NCBI GenBank assembly: GCA_023387235.1
Contig: JAEWIJ010000205.1
Coordinates: 1 to 64,000 of the forward strand
Direction of reading: 5' to 3'
Length of the DNA: 64,000 nucleotides
Source of the DNA: Pseudomonadota bacterium
GTDB taxonomy: Bacteria; Pseudomonadota; Alphaproteobacteria; Rhizobiales; Hyphomicrobiaceae
Shown: piece after piece, positions 8,175 through 17,000 of the stretch
Layout of the letters: every line of letters starts with the position of its first letter
Numbering within the stretch: position 1 is the first letter of the stretch
Position numbers and translations under genes: made by a program
The notes under the pieces: generated by a model
Seen by the model: the letters and a program-made list of their open reading frames with translations, nothing else
Database searches by the model: none
What the model was told of the DNA's origin: nothing

Positions 8175-10004
8175 TCAGGCTGCGTCTGCGGGCAGCGTGA
8201 AGGAAAAGGCCGTTCCTCGTGGTGTCATGGGCGACGCCCATATTCGTCCGCCGTGCGCCTCGATGATCGAGCGGCAGATTGCCAGCCCGAGGCCCATGCC
8301 GCTCGATTTGGTCGTGAAGAACGGATCGAAGATGCGATCGGTGAGCGTCGGATCGATGCCTTCGCCGCTGTCTGCAATCGTGATCACGAGAGCGTTGTCT
8401 TCTCCGGCATCGGAGCTTATGCAGAGCCGTCTCGGGGCATCTTGCCCGCGCATGGCATCGACGGCATTGGTCGTCAGATTCAGGATGACCTGCTCGAGCT
8501 GTATTCGATCGGCGAGAATTTCCGGTGCGCCGCTTGCCAGCTCGAGCTGCAGCGCAATCTGCTCCGCGCTTATCTTGTCCTGCAAGTGACCGACGACATC
8601 CTCGATGAGCTCGTTCACCGACAGGCGTATCTTGGGCCGGATATCCCTTTTGACCATGGCCCGCACGCTGGCGATGATCTCGCTTGCGAGGTGTCCGTCT
8701 CTCCTGATGCGGGTCAGGGCCTCCTTGACCTTTCCCAGATCGGGCGACGCATTGGCGAGCCACCGCAGACCCGCGCCGGAATTGGTGACGATCGCGCCGA
8801 GCGGCTGATTGATCTCATGGGCGATCGAGGCCGCCATGGCGCCCATCGTGGTGAGCTGCGTGGCGCGCGCGAACTCCTGCGCCTGCGCGGTCTCTCGCTC
8901 GCGCGCCGCAGAGAGCTCCTCGAGCATGTCGTTGAAGGCCGTCGTAACCCTGCCGATCTCGTCCCTGCTCTTGTAGGTCACCCTCAGGCTGTAGTCCTTC
9001 GTGCTGCGCACCTCCGATGCAACCCCCTCGAGCTGCTTGAGCGGCGGCACGATATGGCGATGGGTCAGGAGCGCGGCGATGAAGCTCAGCACGGAAAGCG
9101 CACCGATCAAGGCCAGACCGGCGAGGAGCCTGCGGACCATGGACGAGACCCGCTGCTGCAGCAGGCGGTCCAGCTCGACCTGGGCAGCATTCCAGGCAGC
9201 GAGCGCGCTCTCCACCGTTCGGTTGTGGAACTGATGGAATGCCGGCATGTCCCGCGCGTCGATCCCGGCAACGCTGATGTGTACCGCACCCATATACGAT
9301 TGCAGGCTCGAGTTGAGCGCGATGAAGCTCGGCCCGAGGCGTCGCATCAGGTCGGGATCGAGGTTTCCGCGTTGCGCGGCTTCGAGGTTGTGACGGATCT
9401 CGTCGGCCGTCGATCGAAGAAGGCCCGCGAGCATCGACAAGCGGGCTTCCATCATGTCCGGCGTCTCCCGCGCGCGAACGCCTGCTTCGAAATACCCTTG
9501 CAGCTCGGCAAGACGGGTCATGAACGCCGGGAGTTTGATCATGACGATGCTGTGGAGATAGTAGGTGTCCAGATCCGGATCGAGCGTGAGGTTCGAATCG
9601 TCGCTGATACGCGTGATCAATTCCTGCCCCTTGGAAAGAACGTCGATGAGCAGGGAATTGCGCTTCGAGACATCCGCGCTGCTCGCCCAGTACGCACGAA
9701 GCAGGTCGGCCCAGTCCTGTGCGAGCTTCGTCGTCTGGAGACGGTGCGCCGCCCGGCTGTCCGCTTCGGCAAGAGCCGTCAGGAGCTCGTTCTGCGAAGA
9801 ATCCGAAGCAGGCACGGGCGCAAGAATGGCCGCATAGATGGCGCGCACGGTCGTGAGGTATCGGGTTCCGACAAGCTCCTTGCGCGTGAAATCGATGGCG
9901 ATCCTTTTCTCTGCGATCAGGGAGTAGATGGGCGCGATTGTCGACACCAACAGCGCACCCCACAAGATCAGCAGCTTGGTGCGAATTGGCAAATTCTTGA
10001 ACAT
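8175..10004 (-). CDS. Membrane sensor histidine kinase (HAMP, FixL-like kinase core)
   Basis: 609 residues. A first membrane segment lies at about residues 10-30 and a second at about 290-318, enclosing a large helical extracytoplasmic sensor region. A HAMP domain (about 315-370) and a short coiled coil follow. The dimerisation domain has phospho-acceptor His in SIAHEINQPLGA (about residue 395). The ATPase domain shows the N-box LNLTTNAVDAM, G1 DSGEGID, the FFTTK box and G2 GMGLGLAI. The HEINQPL form is characteristic of FixL/DctB-type kinases that pair with FixJ- or NtrC-like regulators. No receiver is attached. The likely partners are the FixJ-like regulator at 12078-12713 and the lone receiver at 11607-12026. 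Confidence 0.93.
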   Translation of the reverse strand: MFKNLPIRTKLLILWGALLVSTIAPIYSLIAEKRIAIDFTRKELVGTRYLTTVRAIYAAILAPVPASDSSQNELLTALAEADSRAAHRLQTTKLAQDWADLLRAYWASSADVSKRNSLLIDVLSKGQELITRISDDSNLTLDPDLDTYYLHSIVMIKLPAFMTRLAELQGYFEAGVRARETPDMMEARLSMLAGLLRSTADEIRHNLEAAQRGNLDPDLMRRLGPSFIALNSSLQSYMGAVHISVAGIDARDMPAFHQFHNRTVESALAAWNAAQVELDRLLQQRVSSMVRRLLAGLALIGALSVLSFIAALLTHRHIVPPLKQLEGVASEVRSTKDYSLRVTYKSRDEIGRVTTAFNDMLEELSAARERETAQAQEFARATQLTTMGAMAASIAHEINQPLGAIVTNSGAGLRWLANASPDLGKVKEALTRIRRDGHLASEIIASVRAMVKRDIRPKIRLSVNELIEDVVGHLQDKISAEQIALQLELASGAPEILADRIQLEQVILNLTTNAVDAMRGQDAPRRLCISSDAGEDNALVITIADSGEGIDPTLTDRIFDPFFTTKSSGMGLGLAICRSIIEAHGGRIWASPMTPRGTAFSFTLPADAA

Positions 10005-10198
10005 GCAACCTCAGGCTGGCTTGTCCGGCGAGGTCTCGGCTCAATCGACGCGAAACATCCATAGGTGCAATGCTGACGATCCCGCACATTGCGCTTGCAG
10101 GCAACCGCCGTTTGCCGCGCGGGCTGTAATTTTCTTGAATGGCTTAACGTGGCAGGAGCATTTCGAGCGCGGCCGCGTGGTCACGAGTAGGGCTGCTG

Positions 10199-11317
10199 CT
10201 AGTGCTGCTCGGCTGGGCGCGCCCTGAAAACGGGAGCGTTCCGAAGGGCGTCCCGGGTCGTGTCGAAGATGAGACGCACGCCGGAGCCGTGCTGCTCCCG
10301 ATACAGCGCGCCAAATGGTACTGCGATATCCTTGTGGCCCAGACCGAGATCGTGATTGATCGCGACGACAGCGGCACTGAGCCTGCCGTCCGCTCCGATG
10401 AGCACGTCCTCGATCGTCCCGAGCCTCTCGCCCGCTCGATTGTAGATCGCCTTCTTGAAGTAGTCGCCGATCGAGATCCAATCGTCGCCTGCCTTCGGGA
10501 TGAAGCCGGCGCGCGTGTTGTCGACGTTCGGCGATATCGCCGTAAGTGTCTGGTTCCCGCGAGGCGCTTCCGCGACCCGGGAAGGACTGGCTGGCAACAG
10601 CAGCCACCAGATGAGGGCGTACCACCAGACGAAACCGAGCACCACGAGCACCGGCAGCGCCCAGGCCGACCACACGCCGTCCGGCGCATCGTGGCTCGAG
10701 CTGTCCCTCGTGGCCTGCATTGTCGGTTGTCTCGAAGACGTTCTACCTAGCCAACGCAGCGAAGACGAGGAGCGCAGGCCCGCTTCCCCGTCGAGGTCGT
10801 CCTTGAGCAGCTCGTTCAGACCGGCGGGCATGGCCGCGGCGATCCCTTCTCTCTCGCTCTCGAGAAAGTGGCTCAGCCCTTCGGCATCCAAACCCGAGGC
10901 CTGCTGCTCCCTGCCGAGAACGCCCAGGATGACGGGCGTGAGCAGGCCCATCAATGTCCTGGCTGGCCGTTCTCCGATGCCGGTGTAGCTGCCCACGATC
11001 CAGGCCGTGTGCCTGACGAGGCTTTCGCCGAGAAGCGCGGGCAGGACGCTGCCGCCCCTGATCTCGAATGCTGTAAGTGCGTCGTGATTGCCGGCAAGGG
11101 TCGACAGCGCGTCTGAAGGTTCTGCCACAATGGCCCTCGACAAACGCCAGACGCCGCCGGGCGTGCGGCCGAGATCGACCACTGCGCTCAAGATGGCAGG
11201 CACGATAGCCTCGATCGCCATCTGCCCGCTGGCGCGGTCGAGCTCAGCGGCGGATGATATCCTTTCGACGAGCTCGGGTGTCAGGATGCGCGCTATTCCC
11301 GATACGATGCCAGTCAT
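10199..11317 (-). CDS. DUF937-type, membrane segment and PRC-barrel protein
   Basis: 372 residues with three visible parts. Residues 1-190 are Ala/Leu-rich and contain the repeated AxL/GLL pattern of DUF937-like proteins (ILTPELVERISS, PAILSAVVDLG, LMGLLTPVILGVLG, GIAAAMPAGLNELL). One strong membrane helix follows (about 225-250, WALPVLVVLGFVWWY). A C-terminal PRC-barrel-type domain (about 280-372) has DWISIGDYFKKAIYN and RLGTIEDVLIG. The start at 11317 (MTGIVSGIARIL) is preferred over an upstream extension with no family character. It sits between the kinase and receiver genes, all on the minus strand, so a role in the same signalling system is possible but unproven. PRC domains often mediate protein-protein contacts at the membrane. 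Confidence 0.75.
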   Translation of the reverse strand: MTGIVSGIARILTPELVERISSAAELDRASGQMAIEAIVPAILSAVVDLGRTPGGVWRLSRAIVAEPSDALSTLAGNHDALTAFEIRGGSVLPALLGESLVRHTAWIVGSYTGIGERPARTLMGLLTPVILGVLGREQQASGLDAEGLSHFLESEREGIAAAMPAGLNELLKDDLDGEAGLRSSSSLRWLGRTSSRQPTMQATRDSSSHDAPDGVWSAWALPVLVVLGFVWWYALIWWLLLPASPSRVAEAPRGNQTLTAISPNVDNTRAGFIPKAGDDWISIGDYFKKAIYNRAGERLGTIEDVLIGADGRLSAAVVAINHDLGLGHKDIAVPFGALYREQHGSGVRLIFDTTRDALRNAPVFRARPAEQH

Positions 11318-11606
11318 CAGGCCCCCATCGCTCTTCGAACGCGCGTGGTCCTCGAAAACACCGAAGTGGATGCGCGCGGCCGCGCCGCTCGTGGTGCTCC
11401 ACGTACTGCGGTCAGACAAAAATCGGCCAGGCTCGGCTACACAGCGTCCCATCGGCAGAATGCTCCGACATCGTTCACTACGCCGTTGCAGAGGTATGGC
11501 GTACTGACGCGCATCAATCGATTGTGCGCGTGTATCGGCCCCCTAGCCCTGTGGGAGATGCGGCTTATTCCAAAGGATAGGGTGGCGCGGCGCTTCCGCG
11601 GTGGAG

Positions 11607-12026
11607 CTAGTGCTCTGAGGGCCCCGCGCCGTGCCCGTTGAGGGCTCCCTCGAGGCAGGAAATGAGACTTTCCTCCCTCACGGGCTTCGTCAGGAAGCAG
11701 CGCGCGCCAAGATCGAGTGCCGTCGTGCGCACGTGCGCCTCGGGATGCGCTGTCACGACAATCGTCGGGATGCGATATCCGACGCTGAGCAGATGGCGCA
11801 GCAGCTCCAGCCCGCTCAGTCCCGTCATGCGCACGTCAGTGACGAGGCACGAGGTGCGCGCGAGCTGCTCCGAGCCGAGGAATTCCTCCGCCGATGCGAA
11901 TGCCGCTGCCGTATACCCGTATGCCTCCAGGAGGCTCATCGTGGCCTCGCGGATCGACGGGTCGTCGTCAACGATCGAGATGAGTGAAGGGTCGGCCAAT
12001 GCACACCACCAGATGACGGTATACAT
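11607..12026 (-). CDS. Single-domain response regulator (receiver only)
   Basis: About 139 residues forming one receiver domain without an output domain. Acidic pocket is VDDD in SIVDDDPSIREA, the phospho-acceptor Asp is in CLVTDVRMTGLSG, the switch Thr in VVTAH, and the conserved Lys in FLTKPVRE. The sequence is close to the receiver of FixJ-like regulators. The ATG at 12026 adds a Trp-rich leader before the domain; a TTG at 11999 would start exactly at the domain and is a plausible alternative. Lone receivers often act as phosphate sinks or as intermediates in a relay. Genes for a kinase and a full FixJ-like regulator are next to it. Confidence 0.88.
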   Translation of the reverse strand: MYTVIWWCALADPSLISIVDDDPSIREATMSLLEAYGYTAAAFASAEEFLGSEQLARTSCLVTDVRMTGLSGLELLRHLLSVGYRIPTIVVTAHPEAHVRTTALDLGARCFLTKPVREESLISCLEGALNGHGAGPSEH

Positions 12027-12077
12027 CAAATAGGCACAAGCACGTCGGCGAGGAACTATACATAGGTTTAGACAACT

Positions 12078-12713
12078 TCAGCCGGCACTGTTCGCGCCGA
12101 GTTCCTGCACCATCTTGATCACGCTCGCGAGCGATTTGGCGCCCATTTTCCGCATGGCATTGGCGCGGTGCACCTTCACCGTAATCTCGGTTACGCCGAG
12201 CTCGCCGGCGATCTGCTTGTTCATCAGTCCGGTACTCACGAGCGTGATGACCTGCTGCTCGCGGGGCGTCAACGATTCGAAGCGGGAGCGCAAATCGGTC
12301 ACGGACCTGAGCTGTTGACGGCGCGCACGATCCATCTCCAGGCCTTGCCGCACGGCATCGAGCAGATCCTGATCGCGGAACGGCTTGGTCAGGAACTCGA
12401 CGGCGCCGGCCTTTATCGCCTTCACGGTCATCGGGATATCGCCGTGTCCGGTGATGAACACGATCGGCATCCGAATATCCGCCTGAGCAAAATGGGCCTG
12501 CAAATCCAGCCCGCTCATGCCTGGAAGTCTGACGTCCAGCACCAGGCAGCTCGGGCAGTCCGCGGTTCTATGGCTGAGGAACTCCGGCACCGAGCCGAAG
12601 GCATCGGCGCGCAAGCCAACCGACTCGAACAGCGCGACGAGCGCCTCGCGCATGGACACGTCGTCCTCGACGACGAATATCATCGACTGAGCATTGTCAG
12701 GACCGGAAGCCAC
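12078..12713 (-). CDS. FixJ-family response regulator (receiver plus LuxR-type DNA-binding domain)
   Basis: 211 residues. The receiver (about 10-125) has VVEDD, acceptor Asp in LVLDVRLPGMSG, FITGHGDIPM and FLTKPFRD, all typical of FixJ. The linker leads to a C-terminal GerE/LuxR helix-turn-helix (about 145-205): LTPREQQVITLVSTG, NKQIAGELGVTEITVKVHR, MRKMGAKSL. It is expected to bind DNA after phosphorylation, most likely by the kinase at 8175-10004. It is the most upstream gene of this minus-strand group and probably lies close to the group's promoter. The genes it controls cannot be read from the sequence. Confidence 0.93.
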   Translation of the reverse strand: MASGPDNAQSMIFVVEDDVSMREALVALFESVGLRADAFGSVPEFLSHRTADCPSCLVLDVRLPGMSGLDLQAHFAQADIRMPIVFITGHGDIPMTVKAIKAGAVEFLTKPFRDQDLLDAVRQGLEMDRARRQQLRSVTDLRSRFESLTPREQQVITLVSTGLMNKQIAGELGVTEITVKVHRANAMRKMGAKSLASVIKMVQELGANSAG

Positions 12714-13022
12714 GGGGCACCTGAAACTGGAAGCATTCGATGCAACGGCCTCTGACGCGACCCGCGCGACAGAAACGAAATGCGCAGCACAATAAATGTC
12801 AGCATAGCCTACGACGTGAGCTTAGCACAGCCGATGCACTCTTCGGTTAACGGAGGTTCCGTGCGCCCACGCAGACGATGCAGCGCGTGCCGGACGCGGC
12901 CCCCCCACGCGCGGAGCAATCGGCGATGTGTGTCGCCGCTTCGCCCGCGCAATGCGACAAGCTCTTCGAGGGTTGCCACCGCTCGGCTCAGTGGCTATTG
13001 CTCGTATTGAGCTGAGGGAAGG
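12714..13022. other. Divergent intergenic region, no gene seen
   Basis: This stretch separates the minus-strand FixJ-like regulator from the plus-strand poly-HAMP cassette and must hold promoters for both. No convincing reading frame, RNA gene or strong dyad was seen. A purine-rich GAGGGAAGG just before 13023 serves as ribosome binding site for the first plus-strand gene. Confidence 0.6.
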
Positions 13023-13400
13023 ATGTCAGCGAGCGAGCTCATACCGCAGGATGTCACCGACTTCCTGCTCAGGACGATCGCGTCGGTCGCGGAACTCGAG
13101 GCGCTGCTGCTCATGCGTCGCGAGATGGTGCCGTGGAGTGTGGAAACTCTTGCGCGACGCCTCTATGTTCCGCCCGCCGAGGCCGAGCTCGTCCTGCGCG
13201 CTCTCATGCACCTCAGCTTCGTCGTTCAGGACGACGAGGGGTACCGGTATGAATGCGCCGCGCCGGAGCTCGATCGCATGGTTGAGCGGACCGCGGAAGT
13301 CTATGCGCGACACCTCATTCCCGTAACCAAGCTCATTCACGACCATGGCCGCCGGATCCGGCGTTTTGCGGATGCCTTCAGGTTGCGGAGAGACTCCTGA
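13023..13400 (+). CDS. Small winged-helix-like protein of unknown function
   Basis: 125 residues, well preceded by a GAGGGAAGG ribosome binding site. Residues 10-85 look like a winged helix-turn-helix: FLLRTIASVAELEALLLMRR, then WSVETLARRLYVPPAEAELVLRAL and a short wing with FVVQDDEGYRYE. The remainder is amphipathic helix. The pattern resembles MarR- or Rrf2-like folds but no family is recognised with confidence. The stop overlaps the region just before the next gene (2-nt gap to 13403), so it is the first gene of the cassette that ends with the poly-HAMP kinase. It may regulate that cassette or act as a small adaptor; both are inference. Confidence 0.75.
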   Translation: MSASELIPQDVTDFLLRTIASVAELEALLLMRREMVPWSVETLARRLYVPPAEAELVLRALMHLSFVVQDDEGYRYECAAPELDRMVERTAEVYARHLIPVTKLIHDHGRRIRRFADAFRLRRDS

Positions 13401-13402
13401 TC

Positions 13403-13660
13403 ATGGCGATGCTCATATATGGTCTGTGTGCACTCACCGCTTTCGCCTGCGCCTGCCTGCTGCTGCGGGCCTACGCGCGAAGTCAATACCGATTGCTGCT
13501 TTGGAGCGGTCTCTGCTTCGTCGGCCTCACTTTGAACAATGTCTTTTTGATCGCTGACAAGCTCGTGTTTCCCGATGTGGACTTTGGCATGGCACGCTCG
13601 ATCAGCGCCCTGGTGGCGATGGTTATCCTGATCTACGGCCTTGTTTGGGACGCGGAATAG
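13403..13660 (+). CDS. DUF5985-type small membrane protein, copy 1
   Basis: 85 residues with three predicted membrane helices: MLIYGLCALTAFACACLLL, LLLWSGLCFVGLTLNNVFLI and MARSISALVAMVILIYGL. The size and the pattern Y-R-LLLWS-L-F fit the DUF5985 family, whose function is not known. It starts 2 nt after the preceding stop and is followed directly by a second DUF5985-like gene with no gap. The large kinase downstream has no membrane segment of its own, so these proteins are candidates for its membrane partner (inference). Confidence 0.85.
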   Translation: MAMLIYGLCALTAFACACLLLRAYARSQYRLLLWSGLCFVGLTLNNVFLIADKLVFPDVDFGMARSISALVAMVILIYGLVWDAE

Positions 13661-13924
13661 ATGAATGGCGTGATCTCAGGCGCGGTTGCGATGGCATCGG
13701 CGGTTGCGGCGTTGTTCTTCCTCAAGTACTGGCGGCAGACGCGCGACCGTTTCTTCATAATGTTCGCCCTGGCGTTCGCTATAGACAGCGCGGGACGGCT
13801 TGTGCTGGCCATGATAGGTGCCGCCGAGGACTTCGAGCCTTATGCCTATCTCACGCGGCTGCTGATGTTTGGACTTATCATTGCCGCCGTGATCGACAAG
13901 AACAGCTCACAAAAAATCCCCTGA
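13661..13924 (+). CDS. DUF5985-type small membrane protein, copy 2
   Basis: 87 residues with three hydrophobic helices ([56 protein letters not shown]). Its ATG follows the stop codon of copy 1 immediately, so the two are translated as a coupled pair. The second helix carries the same R-DRFF-F-LAF layout as family members that end in a short cytoplasmic tail. The two copies are only distantly similar, which fits a heteromeric membrane complex rather than a recent duplication. Function unknown. Confidence 0.83.
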   Translation: MNGVISGAVAMASAVAALFFLKYWRQTRDRFFIMFALAFAIDSAGRLVLAMIGAAEDFEPYAYLTRLLMFGLIIAAVIDKNSSQKIP

Positions 13925-14024
13925 CCCCCGGAACCGGATCGGTAACTCAGCGTTTAGGCGTCAGCAGACTTGCGGCCCGCGCGCGTGGTTCGGCCATGGC
14001 GTAGCAGTTCAGGGGGAGTACGGC

Positions 14025-17000
14025 ATGGGTGAGCCAGTAGACGGCGTCACTGCGGTGGGGGCTCGCTTTCCGCACACCGGTCTCGTCGATCTTCTCGCAG
14101 CACTCCAGGCAGTCAAGGACGGCGATTTTTCGGTTCGCATGCCCGGCGATCACGCCGGCATCTATGGCAAGGTCTGCGACACGCTGAACGAGATCGTCTC
14201 CGCCAACGCGCGCATGGCGCACCAGCTCCAGACCATCGGACAAGTGGTCGGCAAGGATGGTCAGACGCGTCGGCGTGTCCGGCTCGGCATCGCGAGCGGC
14301 GCCTGGGGCGAGATGGAACATTCGGTCAACGCGCTGATCGACGATCTCCTGTGGCCGACCAGCGAGGTGACGCGGAGCATCGAGGCGGTCGCGCAGGGCA
14401 ATCTCCTGCAGACCATGCGCCTCGAGGTCGATGGGCGCCGTCTCAAGGGAGAATTCCTTCGCACGGCAACGATCGTCAATACGATGATCAAGCAGTTGTC
14501 GGTCTTCACCTCGGAGGTGACGCGCGTCGCGCGCGAAGTGGGCACGGACGGCAAGCTCGGCGGCCAGGCGCAGGTGCGCGAGGTGACGGGTGTCTGGAAG
14601 GACCTGACCGAGAGCGTCAACTCCTTGGCGTCGAACCTCACGGCGCAGGTCCGCAATATCGCCGAGGTCACGATCGCGGTCGCCAACGGCGATCTCTCCA
14701 AGAAGATCACCGTCGACGTCCGTGGCGAAATTCTGCAGCTCAAGGAAGCCATCAACACGATGGTCGACCAGCTTCGGTCATTCGCGGCCGAAGTGACGCG
14801 CGTCGCGCGCGAGGTGGGCACGGAAGGCCGGCTCGGCGGGCAGGCGGTCGTTCCAGGCGTCGGCGGCACGTGGAAGGATCTCACCGATAACGTGAACCTT
14901 CTGGCGGCAAACCTCACCACGCAGGTCCGCAATATCGCGGAGGTGACCACCGCCGTCGCCCGTGGTGACCTGTCGCGAAAGATCACGGTCGATGTGCGCG
15001 GCGAGATTCTCGAGCTCAAGGACACCATCAACACGATGGTGGATCAGCTCAACGGTTTTGCGTCGGAGGTGACGCGCGTCGCCCGCGAAGTGGGAACCGA
15101 GGGCCAGCTCGGTGGGCAGGCCACGGTGCCCGGCGTTGCCGGCACCTGGAAGGATCTCACCGACAACGTCAACTCGATGGCCGGCAACCTGACCGGTCAG
15201 GTCCGCAATATCGCCGAGGTCGCAACCGCTATCGCCAACGGCGATCTCTCCAAGCAGATCACAGTCAACGTGTCCGGCGAGATGCTGCAGCTCAAGGAGA
15301 CCATCAATACGATGGTCGACCAGTTGAACGGCTTTGCTTCCGAGGTGACGCGTGTCGCGCGCGAAGTGGGCACCGAGGGCCGGCTCGGCGGCCAGGCCGA
15401 CGTGCGCGGCGCTGCCGGCACCTGGAAGGATCTGACCGACAACGTCAACTCGATGGCGTCGAACCTGACGACGCAGGTCCGCAATATCGCCGAGGTATCG
15501 ACCGCGATCGCGACCGGCGATCTCTCGAAGAAGATCGATGTCGATGCGCGCGGCGAGGTGCTCGAGCTGAAGGAGACCATCAACACGATGGTGGACCAGC
15601 TCAATGCCTTCGCCGGCGAGGTGACGCGCGTCGCGCGCGAGGTGGGCACGGAAGGCAAGCTCGGCGGACAGGCGACGGTACGCGGCGTCGCCGGAACGTG
15701 GAAAGATCTGACCGACAACGTCAACTCGATGGCGAGCAACCTGACCGGCCAGGTCCGGAGCATTGCCGAGGTCGCGACCGCGGTCGCGCAAGGTGATCTC
15801 TCGAAGAAAATCGCCGTCAACGCGAGCGGCGAGATCCTCACGCTCGCGCAGACTTTCAACACGATGGTCGATCAGCTCAACGCCTTTGCAGCCGAGGTGA
15901 CGCGCGTCGCGCGCGAGGTCGGCACGGACGGAAAGCTCGGCGGCCAGGCCGTGGTGCCGGGCGTCGCCGGTACGTGGAAGGATCTGACCGACAGCGTCAA
16001 CTCGATGGCCGGCAACCTCACGGCCCAGGTGCGTAACATCGCCGAGGTCGCGACCGCCATCGCGCGCGGCGATCTCTCGAGCAAGATCACGGTCGACGTG
16101 CAGGGCGAGATCCTTCAGCTGAAGGAAACCCTCAACACGATGGTCGATCAGCTCAACCGCTTCGCTGGCGAGGTGACGCGCGTCGCGCGCGAGGTCGGCA
16201 CCGAGGGGCGGCTCAGCGGACAGGCCAACGTGCCGGGTGTCGCCGGCACCTGGAAGGACCTGACCGACAGCGTCAACTCGATGGCCTCGAACCTGACGGC
16301 GCAGGTGCGCAATATCGCCGAGGTGACGACCGCGGTGGCGCGCGGCGACCTCTCGCGCAAGATCACCGTGGACGTGAAGGGTGAGATCCTCGAGCTCAAG
16401 AACACCATCAATACGATGGTGGATCAGCTCAACTCGTTCGCCTCGGAAGTCACGCGCGTTGCCCGCGAGGTCGGCACCGAGGGCAAGCTCGGCGGGCAGG
16501 CGGCCGTGCCCGATGTCGCCGGCACATGGAAGGACCTGACCGACAGCGTCAACTTCATGGCTGGCAACCTCACGGCCCAGGTGCGCAATATCGCCGAGGT
16601 GGCGACTGCGATCGCGAGCGGCGACCTCTCCAAGAAGATCACCGTCGATGTGCGCGGTGAGATCCTGCAGCTCAAGGAAACCCTGAACACGATGGTCGAG
16701 CAGCTTCGGTCGTTTGCGGCTGAGGTGACACGCGTCGCGCGCGAAGTCGGCACCGAGGGTCGCCTCGGCGGTCAGGCCGTCGTTCCGGGCGTCGATGGCA
16801 CATGGAAGGACCTCACGGATAACGTCAACCTGCTCGCCGCCAATCTCACGACCCAGGTGCGCAATATCGCCGAAGTCACGACCGCCGTGGCGCGCGGCGA
16901 TCTTTCCCGCAAGATCACCGTCGACGTGAAGGGCGAGATTCTGGAGCTCAAGAACACCATCAACACGATGGTGGATCAGCTCAATGGCTTTGCCTCGGAG

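Noticed and set aside
8253..10064. 603-codon plus-strand frame opposite the histidine kinase
   Set aside because: Antisense shadow; the minus strand encodes all kinase motifs.
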